Assembly (NCBI GenBank): GCA_033439295.1
Contig: JAVTLE010000014.1
Location: 4,773,476 to 4,837,475 of the forward strand
Length of the DNA stretch: 64,000 nt
Direction of reading: 5' to 3'
DNA from: Deuterostichococcus epilithicus
Taxonomy: Eukaryota; Chlorophyta; Trebouxiophyceae; Prasiolales; Stichococcaceae
Shown here: in pieces, positions 34,168-44,615 of the stretch
Position numbering within the stretch: position 1 is the first letter of the stretch
Layout of the letters: each line of letters begins with the position of its first letter
The notes under the pieces: model-generated
What the model saw: the letters and a program-made list of their open reading frames with translations, nothing else
What the model was told of the DNA's origin: nothing
The model's database searches: none
Program-made: the position numbers and the translations under genes

Positions 34168-37100
34168 ATGCTTCGTGGGGTCAGCACATATTTTGCGGCT
34201 CTACTACTGGTGTCAGCCGCGCTGGCCATGCCCCCGGCAGCTGCTCAAACAGTGCCGGTGATTATAGCTGATGGGTACGCCACCGTCAGAAAGCTGAGCA
34301 TGCCTCGTCAAGCGCGCTCCTTTGGTATTTGCGATAGATGTCCGGGCAGTTTTGTTCTCCCTGCATGGCTTGTCCGAGGCTTTCTCGCCGTGTCTGTGGT
34401 GCAGTGGCTCCACCTGCGTCCTACCGGACGAGACGCTGGAGGCCTTCCAGGCGGCCATTGACGACGGCGCCAATTTCATCAGCATGCATGTGGTGTGCCT
34501 CTCTAGCAGCTCCAGACACACAGCTGGTGCCGTCGGGTCTCGTGTCGGACAGCCTCAGCAGCGTCACGTGTCTCGCTGTGGCGCCCCATTCGTGAACGCT
34601 GGCGCTATGCCCATTCAGTGCACAGCGCTGTGGCATGCTGGGCTGCGGAGCCGCCATCATAGTCTGACATTCGATGCGGCCTCGGATTTCATGAGCAATG
34701 CGAACCGCAAATATGTGAACGACTCGCTATCAGTGCCGAGCCGCCAAGCGCTTGCCGCTGTGGCGAGCACTGCCGCCCTGGCGAGTGTGCAAGGTGCCTG
34801 ACTGGCGGCATCAAGCATGCGCACAGCGCGGCAGCATAGGCGGACGACTCCGGCCCACTGGGCCGAAGGGGCGGCCGGGTTCTCGCGGTTTTCGATGCGG
34901 TGCTGCGGGTGCTTGGGCCTGAGCTGCCCACACGCATACCTGCTTCTGCCAGCAAAAGACGTCCACGCTGCAGGAATCTATGGTGGCACCGGGAGCACCG
35001 GACTGTAGCTGCCGAGCTGGCACTACACGGTCGTGCCTGCTCCAAGTCGCATTGCTGGACGCTGAAGTATGGAGACCGCATGCCACACAGGTCGCCACAA
35101 AGGATGGCGTGCTGATCGTGCGGCCGGCGGTGACGCTGGACTTCAACACCAATGCGCGCGACCTGCGGTCTTTCAATCAGTTCAGGACCGCCAAGGTGCG
35201 CTGTGGTGGCTTGTCAAGAAAGTGACTCGCAAGTTCTTCCTGGTTGCTCTTGATGTGAGTAAGCGAAGCAGAGACCGCAATGCCTGTTTGGCGCCGTCGA
35301 TTGCCAGCGCGATCAGCTTGTAAGAAGGCCGAGCGATCGTACTTGGGCGGCTGCTGCGCGTTCCCAACGTGGCAAGGCTGGGCACTTTTGGGCATGGCCA
35401 CGAACATCCTCAGCGGCTGCCCACATGTGCTTCTGAAACATGCCTCCTCCAAAACGCAGAGCCTGGACGGCGGGCGGAAGCGCTCGGGCATCTTCGCCGC
35501 GGACTTGACACTCGCGCAGGTCAAGGAGCTTTACGCGGTGCAGACCTTCAAGTTCCGGGATCACTCCTACGACACACGCTACCGGTGGGTCGGAGGGCTT
35601 GCCTTCAGCAGTACGGTGGTATTCGCGGTGACAGCAGGGCGGATCGGAGCATCACCTCTTCGACCCTGTGCCGGAGACGCAAGAGTTGTGTCGTTGAGGT
35701 TGACTGTCCTCGCACTCGCCGGAGTTGCGGCACCCGTGCCAAAGTGCCGGAGCATTCAGTAGCTCCAGCTTGCAATAGGTTGCCTGGCTGCGACAGGCCG
35801 CTGGCGGCCCTGATGAGACCCTTGGACCCCACCGATTCCGGAGTCGCTCGATGGCAGCTTCCTGCTGACGCCATGTCCTCCCCTGCTGCAGCGTTGCGAC
35901 TCTGAGGGAGGTGTTGGCGCTGGTCACCTCGTCGGAGAGGGCGGGCAGCACCGTGGGCGTCGCCATTCACACTCTGGTGCGTGCACGACCCCACGCGCGT
36001 CGCCACTGTAACATCTCAGCTTTTGGCCCTGACCTTTAGGGTTGAGACCCTATACCGGCGAGCACTGCTTTGCAGCTGCAGACCCGAGCTGCTGCACCGC
36101 CGGGCAGGACGCAGCAAGTTGCAGTGTCGGCCATCAGGCCGGGGCTTGTAGGGTCCTCTGCTCGGGATTGTGCCTTGAATGCAGGGGGCGCATCTGGGGC
36201 GCAGGCACACCAAGTCCAGGACCCAGCGAACTGCGGCAAGCTGTGTACCCGCCCACCATGCCAGGAAAGGTGCTGCCGTCTGACGCGCCTGCCCCGTTCT
36301 TGTGCTGGTGCAGGAGCCGGGCTTCCACCGGGACCTGGGCGTGGACCTGGCGGCAGGCATTATGGCAGAGCTGTCAGCCGCGGGCTTCGACAAGTCCAAC
36401 TTTGCAGCGCGTGTCAAGCTGCAGTCGTTCTTCATGCCGGTGCGTTTCCGGCCTTCGGGTCATGATTCCTCGCGCTGCAGGGGTCCCTCCCACAGCCGGG
36501 GTCTCGAGCGAGGAGTCTTGAGTGCTGCGCTTAACAGCGAGTACCCGGCCCAGGGCTCAGCTGAGATCTGTCTTATTAATGGAAAGGGCTGCCTGCATGT
36601 CCTGGTCAGGTGCGGCCAACTCCTGGCAGCTGTCAGTGAGGTCACTGTCAGCCTGTGACCGACGGCCAGCCGGCCGTCATTGGCGCATTGGCAACAGGAA
36701 CCTCCAAGCATGCCAGGCTGGGCTGCTCTCCAACGGAGTGTAGTTCGGCACCAAACCTGCCTCAAGCGTTGGCCAACCCTAGGGGCGCGCAGGGCACTCT
36801 GTGCCATGTCTGCACAAATAATGCTAGGACGGGCAGTGAAAAAGGCAGACTGGTGTGACAGCTTGCTGAAAGTAGCTCATCTCTCTCACGACTTGACTCG
36901 TGTCGACTGAAGCTTGTCTGAGCTGCCGTGCCGCAGGGGAGTTGCCAGACGATGCCGCCGCAAGGAAGGGCGAGCACTCGCGCACCAGTACCGACCACCG
37001 ATTCGCAAGCTGTTGATGGCAGAACGGCAAGACGAATGGTGACATGTGTCTCTGCAGGTGCTGGAGGAGTTCCGCCGGGAGATGGACAAGGTGGACATCC

Positions 37101-39466
37101 CGCCGCGGGCCAGCCTGGTACTGCTGGTGGCGTGCACGGGCAGCCACCCCATCGTGTCGGATGCCGACCTGGACGAGTTTGCGCGCATCGGGCAAGCGCT
37201 GGCGCCGGAGAAGGTGTGCGAAATGACAACAAAGGGAAGCAACCCCCTTGACTTGCAGGACGAGCACATGGGGCTGAAGTTGCGCAGGTCATGGACGGCA
37301 GCTGGCCAGCGGCCGCCGCTGATGATTGGTGTCGTGCACACAGCCACAGAGCTCCAGCCCGGAGGGAAAGGAGGGGCACAGCTGCGCGTCAGGCGCAGGG
37401 CCGCAGCTTCATGCAGGTCGAGCGGAAGCTGCGGCCGTCAGCCTGCAGGCACTCCACACTGCAGCCCAGATGCCAGCTGCCGCGGGCACTGCCGGTCTGG
37501 TGCCCGCCCTGGATCTGGCTCCATCTGGACTTTCGACTCGCAGCTCACCAAGCTCACCAGTGTTTATCGTGCCTTGTGCAGGAGCTTCTGGAGGACCTGA
37601 CCTTCGCCGGCGAGTGCGGCAGCCTGATCAGCCCGCCCTGCTGGAAGACGGGCCAGTTCTGCACCGGCAAGCTGGCGGAACCCTACACGCCCAGCCTCAA
37701 AGCCAAGCCCACGCCGCTTCTGGAGCGCGCGCACAATCGCAGCCTCGCGGTCTACCCCTTCACCTTCCGCAATGAGGTGTGGAACTGCTGCATGTTGCAG
37801 ACATTTCTGGACGTGGCTCCTTGCGTATTCTGCCTTCTGAGCAATATTCCTTCCGGAGGGCCATTGTGGACAGTCCCGGCAGAGACTTGTGACATGCTGC
37901 TGATTGTTGACAGCCGAGGCTCAGCTGTCCCCATGCCTTGTGCGCGTAGGGGCGGTACATGGCAGTGGACTTTGCGGCGGACCTGCAGCAGGAGCTGGAC
38001 TACTTTGCGGGCCCCCAGGGCATGGGCGTTGACGGCTTCTACATCGACTGCACGCGCACCTCCTCCGAGTGGCTGCTAGCACGGTGCGACACCGCTGTAT
38101 CCTGTAAGGACTCGCAGGCTGCACCGGCGGGGTGGGTTGCTCGACGCAGCCGGCACCGCCTCCGCTGCATCGTCTGATGCACATGCACTGATACCAGCGT
38201 GCCATCGGCCACAAAATTAGTTTTGCGCTGCACATCAGGCTCCCAATGCGAGACGGCCACACTGTTGGGGTTCAGGGCTCAGCCACTGACGTATCGCGGA
38301 TCGCTCCTGCAGGAATGTGCAGCTCAGGACGCCGACCAGCAAGATGGCAAAGGCGGCGGCGTCGGCGTTGTCGGCGGGCATGGCGGCGGCCGCGCGGGCG
38401 GCGGACGCTGCGTCGATGCGAGCGCGCAAGGCCAGCGGCGGCGGCGGCGGCGGCGCCAAGGTGAGGGGTTCATATGAGGCGGATGCAGGAGCAGCAAGTC
38501 TACTTCAACCCTTCCCATGCACTCGTTATCAACTGGCTTTCAGACATGTGATGCAGGCTGTGACATGCTGCCTCCACAGCAGCCTGCGAGCGCTGTGCCG
38601 AGGTGCTGCAGGATGGTCTTGGCACTGCACTCCTGCCAGCCAGGGCATTGGCAGCTGTGCTGAATCATGTTCACTGCCTGCTGGCTATGGTGCACTGCCG
38701 CGCACTGGTTGTGTCAGTGTGCGTATCATGACTAAATGCATTGCGACATCAGCAGCATCAATCGATGCACACAGTCCCGGATTGTGGCACAGACCCGAGA
38801 ACACCAGCTTCCTGACCTGCACACAAAGGCAGTCGTGACGGCTCTGCGAGCCTGCTCTTGCGCATGTCGCCATGCCTGGAAACGGACAACCACTTCAGTG
38901 CTCGGCGTTGACGCAGGTGCCGGCATGGGCTTTCGCCCTGGTGGTCGTGGCCGTGGCGCTGCTGGTTGTGGTGGCAGCGCTGGTTGTGCTGCGCTCCCGG
39001 CGCACCTCCAACACGTGAGGCCTCCACCCCTGCTTCGGCCCCAGCCCAGACCATCCTGAACTCCCGACGTCCCGAATGCGTCTGCCTGCTCTCCAGCAGC
39101 TTGCTTGCTGCGCTGGTTGGACCTGTAAAGACATGCTGTGATAGCCAGAGTGCACACCAGACTTTGCCGTGACCTGCCAGTTGGGGCACTGCCTGCGTAT
39201 GCCTGTTCGAATCAGGCGAGCCTGGTAAAGCATCGACTTCCACATGGCCGCAATGTCGCTCCAGACCGGCGCGTCTCTCGTTCCGATGAAGAGCCTTGAG
39301 ACCCGCATCTGCCTGCGCGCTCTGCAGGCACTATAAGGCATGGAAGGACGACAGCCCGCGGCTCGGCGGCGTCGGTGCCGCCCCCGGCCCCAGCCTGCGC
39401 TCGGAGACGGTGTTGCCGGTGTCCACTGGCGCGCAGTGGGGCCTGCAGAAGAGCCAATTCCGGTGA
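34168..39466 (+). CDS. GDPD-like protein with degenerate active site (pseudo-enzyme candidate 2)
   Basis: Twelve phase-consistent exons encode 501 aa: 34168-34274, 34405-34492, 35091-35195, 35460-35584, 35892-35976, 36314-36439, 37058-37213, 37582-37776, 37950-38083, 38313-38460, 38917-39014 and 39328-39466. A signal peptide (YFAALLLVSAALAMPPAAA) is followed by a GDPD-like ectodomain, a Ser/Ala/Gly linker (38313-38460), a membrane helix (ALVVVAVALLVVVAALVVL), RSRR and a short tail with LPVSTGAQWGLQK. Exon sizes match the upstream paralogue (88, 125, 195 and 134 nt identical). Catalytic motifs are lost: ADGG instead of AHRG, LPDET, FISMH for FIEMD, RPAVTL for RHGPTL, and VAIHTLEP for YIETKEP. 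Conserved Cys in ISPPCWKTGQFCTGK are absent from the active-type paralogue and may form a disulphide. The stop overlaps a strong donor-like GTGAGG, so an extra 3' exon is possible. Confidence 0.85.
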
Positions 39467-40269
39467 GGGACGAGTGGCATCCACGGATGCGCCTCTAGGC
39501 TTCAGGCGCTCATTCGCGCGGATACGGCACCGCTGCCGGCATGCAAGAGCCTCGGACACTGCCCTGCAGCAAGCTTCCGGCCCAGGGTCAATCGATGACC
39601 GCCTGTTTTCGCAACCGGATCCGCAAAGCAGCACCGTTTGCTGCCAGCGCACATGGCAACACCAACTCCTGATGTGCACGTGCCATGACAATAGCTCACT
39701 TTAGGGGTTTACATGTTGGCGCCAGCATCCATCACATGCCACTGGCGTCATCTCGGATCTCAATATACGTCGTCATTATGTTGCGCAACACGGATGGGCA
39801 GCGTACCTCGGCAAGAGTTCTGTCACTGAGTATAGGGTATAGGGTTTAAACCCAGTGTTTGCCGCATGTATCAAAGGCAACGTGGTATTTAGCAGCGGTC
39901 ACGGATGCAGCAAGCTGATAAATTGCATTTCGATCAGATTTGCTGGGACATAGTAACCCACAATGATCGTGCAATGCAATCTCCACGCCGCCCGCAATTC
40001 TGCTCAACCGTGCAGCAGAAACCATGCGCACTTCATTCGCTGTCCCTCACTACCCTGACACCTTTGCTTTGATACACCTCTTCACTTCACGACTCAACAG
40101 GAAGTCCATTAGGTGATGATTTATTTCCTTACTTCATCAGTCTGGCATGCATTTGTCCAGCTGGCTCAACTCTTCGCGTGCACACGGAGCAGGCTAGCGC
40201 TCGAGCAACTTCCTCCCATCCTTGCGCATGTCTGCCCAAGGCCAGAAGCAGACTCGGGTCGGCAGTGCC
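39467..40269. other. Convergent intergenic region
   Basis: This lies between the 3' ends of the GDPD-like gene (plus) and the ZIP gene (minus). It is AT-richer than the coding DNA and has a short GTATAGG duplication near 39830. No gene was recognised. Confidence 0.5.
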
Positions 40270-43200
40270 TCACGCCCACTTCGCCACAATGCACATGGCA
40301 GCGCAGCCGAGCAACAGGCTGATGTATCCAGTGACCTTCAGGCCAGCACTGCGTTCATTGCCGCCTGGTCGCTCCTGAAAATAATTACAAGATTGCAGGA
40401 TCATGTGGCTGGACAGCAGGCTGACATGCGGCCTGGGAAAGCATGTTGCATCCTGGAATGCGGTCCCATGCTCATGGCGCAACCTCGTGCACACTGTCTG
40501 ATACATGTGCAGCAGAAGACGAGGCTCGAGTGATGCCGTGCAGTTTGAGACGCCGTTCAGAGTTTTGCACCAAGAGCGGCGCACATTAAAGGCGGGGATC
40601 AGAAGGTCGACCAGGCCTGCAGTGCGGGAAGCATTTGTGTACGTTTAGTCTGTATATGCTCGCAATGCCACCAAATTGTGACGACGCATTGACAATGTGC
40701 AAGCAGCGCACTCGTTGGGCAGACAGTGCCGTGGCATCAGCAACTGAGCGCACCGTTGTACACAAGAATTCCGGCTGAAATGGCATTGAGGATGCCTTGG
40801 ACCGCCAACACCTGCAAGGCCCGGCGAATGGCCATTATAGGCTACGCGGCAAGGTGTGGGCAAGCAAGCAACGTTACAGACAACTGTTCCGAAAACCGCG
40901 CAAGGCCGCAAGCCCCGGAAATCGTGAGTATGAGTGCCAGCGGACCCATAGCGTGCAGCTGCAGCGGCATGGGCAGGAGGAGGGACTGCGGAGAGGAAGC
41001 AGTACCGTAGGGGACGAAGCATTGTAGGAGGAGCCGATGCCAAGCCCCAATGCACATCCCGCCGGCGTGACCTATGAAGAAAGGGGCGCAGCTCGTCAGT
41101 GGCAGCAGCAGCGCCTTTCTGGAGCCGTGCAGTCAAGGTCACATGCAAAGAACAGCAAAAACAGGCGGCTTTGTGAGAGGGTGGCGTGCTGGAATTTCAC
41201 GAGGCAAGTTTCAGACCGTGCCGCACCAGCACAAATGCGGCGGCGAACCAACAGTATTTTCGAGTGCTGTACGCCGCCTTTGCAAATGTCGCGCCCAGCG
41301 CCAAGCCGTCTAGTCCTTGCTGCACGTGGAAAGAGAACGGAGGACCTTAGAGCTGAGCTGAGCCTGCATTTCGATGTGCTCAACTCAGTCTTTGAGTCTC
41401 CTCAACAACTCGGCCAAGATGGATGCTGTCCGTGACACACGACGCGGCACGACGCGGCGCGGGCGTCAGCAGAAACCGGGACAACAGGCTCAGTTCTAGG
41501 GAACAACGGACAGAGGCAGTGTCGTCACATCGTAACGTCAATGTATGCACACACATCGTGAGGGTCTCACGTGGAAGCAGAGCGCTATAATCAGTGCCAC
41601 AATGGTCTTCTCGTCAGTGTTTGCGCCAAATGCAATGCCTGCACAGCAACGCGCCCACTAGTCAAAGATTTGCTGCAGGCAGAAGCAACATCCGTCAGGC
41701 TCGACCTCGACATCAGGCCGACGAGTTGACGAGCACCAACGCGACAGGCTCATGTTCGCAAAACACATGTAGCTGTGAATGCTGCTGTGAATGCTGCACG
41801 TGGGCGCAAGGAGTGCCCACCTATTGTGAAGGAGTGAACCAGCATCCCAGCCTCCTGTGATCAGCATAACAGTGACCGCGGTCAACTTTTGAGGCCATCA
41901 ATGCGCCAGCCCTGCTTGCAGGTCAACCCTGCACCAGCGCACACTCTGGACAGCGGCACCTCGCCGACCTGTGCTGTGGCACAGCTGTGGCGGTCGCAGT
42001 CCGACAGGCCAGCTGAACCAGAACCTAGTTGCAAAACAGTGGAAGCAGGGCCCAGGCGCATGAAGATGAAGAGTCCGCAGAGGGTGTCTCAAACCCAGTC
42101 AGATCTCATTAATCGCGAGGAGATGGTGGCCTCCAGGTACGAGGGTGCCTCGTAGTCAGGAGTCTCGCACTCAGCAAAGGAAGAAAGGCAGAAGGGCCTC
42201 GAGGAAACAGGGGCTATTGCGCCGCCGCACCAGGACATTGACCTTCCAGGTGCACTTGGATCATTGACCTCCTAGGTGCTCGGCCCAACGAGAGACGAGG
42301 AAAAGGCTGTGGTGAAGCAGACGACTCTGGCTCACCAGGACATAGGATATAACAGTGGCCTCCAGGTGCTGCAGGGCCGCCTCCTTCTGCTCTATCTCGT
42401 CCGCCGTGCTGGCGGCGTCTACACGTTCCACATCTGCGTCCATTTGCGCCACCTGCGGCGGGCACGGCATCGCGGCGTGAAGTCTAGCAGTCTGAGATGC
42501 CGGCTCCAAGCTGCCGGGCGCCGGCGCGGCCGATGCCAGAGCAGCTGTGCAGCGATGTGGCATTCAGCCAAGGTCAGGGACGCAGCTGCATCAGCCATGC
42601 TTGTGCCACGAGCGCCAGCTGGGCTCGGGCTCACCTGGGAGGGCGTGGGGCAGGAGGCGCGCGTTTTGGCGCCCATGCGAGCCTTGAAGAACGCTGTCAT
42701 GGCCATCTCTGCGCACGGCAACAAGTTGAGCAGAAGTCAGATGCGATGTGCCAGATGCGCCGTGCCACGCCACCTGTGGCCCTCATCAGGCGAGACAGCG
42801 TGCAGGCACCCCATTCGCCCGCCCGCAGCAGCTTGTAAGACACAGCGGCAGGCTCAGAAGATACGCGTTGACTCCCTAGGCAGAGTGCCAGCCGTGCGGT
42901 GCAAGACTGTACTTGCGCTGGGTGCGAGCAGGCCCCCGATTAACGCACTCAAAGGAAGGCCAGGCGGTGACTGCGCGCACCAAGTGCAAAGGTGCCTAGT
43001 GCAGAGTACGCCGCAATGACCATGCTGAAGGGGTAGTTGTTGCCCCACCTGCAGCACGACAGGGTTGTGGGGTTTGGCTGCTTCGCAGGGCCTGGCTCTC
43101 TGGCACCTCGTGCTGGCAGGCGGCAGGTCGTGTGCAGGCAGTTGAACAGGTCTCACCCGAGGCAGGGGTGCTGCAAGTCTGTCATCGAGTCAAAGAGCAC

Positions 43201-43655
43201 CTGCAAGCACGCGTAGACACGTCCTTGGTAGCGGTGAAGTACATGTGCCACGGGTCAATGGAACTGGCTCACTATAGTGCACATGCCAATGCACTTCTTG
43301 AAGAGGCTGCCTATTGCTACCGAGGCTTTCTCTTGATGAAAGTCAGAACCAGGAATCGTGCACAACTGGCTGCAGAAAACTGGTGCAGGGCGAAGTCGAG
43401 TGAAGAGTATACGCCATCGAGCAGGACTGCACTCACATGCGCAAAGCCAGTGGCGATGACAACGCCCGCCCCGAAGCAGCGCGCGACGAAAAGTGCAGCA
43501 GGAAAGCGGCCGCGGCTCAGCAGCGGTAATGAGACGCCGATCGCGGACGTTGCCAGGATGGCAAACAGGCCGGCGATGCGCAGCTCCCGACCGTCCTCAC
43601 TGTCGACATTGAGAGGACCGTTGCACCCGTGGGACAGCGAGTTAAGGGCGGACAT
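40270..43655 (-). CDS. ZIP family metal-ion transporter
   Basis: Twelve exons, all phase-consistent, encode 325 aa: 43655-43437, 43200-43157, 43048-42981, 42708-42635, 42452-42336, 41854-41821, 41638-41571, 41319-41227, 41071-41006, 40811-40754, 40616-40585 and 40374-40270. ZIPs move Zn2+, Fe2+ or Mn2+ into the cytosol across plasma or organelle membranes. Seen in order: TM1 (LRIAGLFAILATSAIGVSLP), TM2 (CFGAGVVIATGFAH), LFDSMTDLQHPCLG, TM3, a charged variable loop (about residues 136-165), TM4 EAGMLVHSFTIG, TM5 ALCFHQGLDGLALG, TM6 VTPAGCALGLGIGSSYN, TM7 VQGILNAISAGILVYN with GLVDLL, and a terminal helix ending KWA. The TM4 HS and TM5 HQ pairs form the usual metal site. TM5 has Asp where most ZIPs have Glu (HQ-x-x-EG). 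The variable loop lacks the common His-rich run. Substrate cannot be told. Confidence 0.93.
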
Positions 43656-44615
43656 GCCGGCGCCCAGGAGCAGATGCCGCCACGGCCGCCTCGGCTACCG
43701 ACACCACAGGCGCTGTCACTGGTGCGGCCGCTGCCGCTTCTCAGTGCTGCTGATGCCCGATGGCAATTGAGGTCTGCAGGCACGACAGTGAAACAATTGC
43801 GGCTTTCATCCTGCATGACCGACACTCCGCATCTGCACGCAAGTGCAGCAAGTTGGATGCAGATTCGTGGTCAAGGGCGACTGTCTGCTTCATCAACCTC
43901 AAACAGTACGATCCCAAATCAGGGTACTCAGGCCAAGATCGCTTCTGGGCGCGGGGTGCTGCAGGTGCATGTTGCTGATGGGTACAGCCTGGTCTGTGAA
44001 TACGAGAGCAATGCGAGGTCGCACGGTCAGGTCGTGGCATAGCTTTAGCGAGGCTTTTGATTACATTAGCTAGTGGAGTATGCCAATGGCCGCGCAATTG
44101 GACGGAAGATCCACCTGGTTGCTCCGTGTTGGTGAGCCGGTCCGTAACAGCGCTGCCAGCCCCGATGTGCTGGGACTGAGAGAATGTCAACTGGTCTAGG
44201 GTGCTCTGCGCAAACGATTGAAGCGTCGCCGCCGTGTCCAGGGTCTGTGCACGGGACAAGCTCGGCGGCAGTCCTTGGAGATGCGGTGCAAGTTTGCCGA
44301 CACGTCACGGCGAGACGCCAGGCCTGACGTCCGACGCACTCACTGCGTGTCGCACAAGCACGCTGAGACGCGTGGAGCAGAAGTGAGGCGTGGAGCAGAA
44401 GTGAGTGAGCGCTTGGTTTTTGCGCATGGAAGTGATCTACACGAGCCGCTGTGATTAACTGGAAAGAGGAAATGACATAAACCTGTACGCGCGCTTGACC
44501 AATCACAGCTGGCTTCCTGGCGTGAATCGCCAAGAAGCACAACGTATCGTCGATAAGTAAGCACGGGCAGATGGTTGTGCTCGTCTGCTGAGATGCCCAA
44601 CTTAGGCTGCCGCAG
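43656..44615. other. Intergenic between ZIP start and SPT6 end
   Basis: About 960 bp holds the ZIP promoter side and the SPT6 3' flank. It contains an 18-bp direct repeat (CGTGGAGCAGAAGTGAG twice, 44370-44404). No gene was recognised. Confidence 0.5.
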
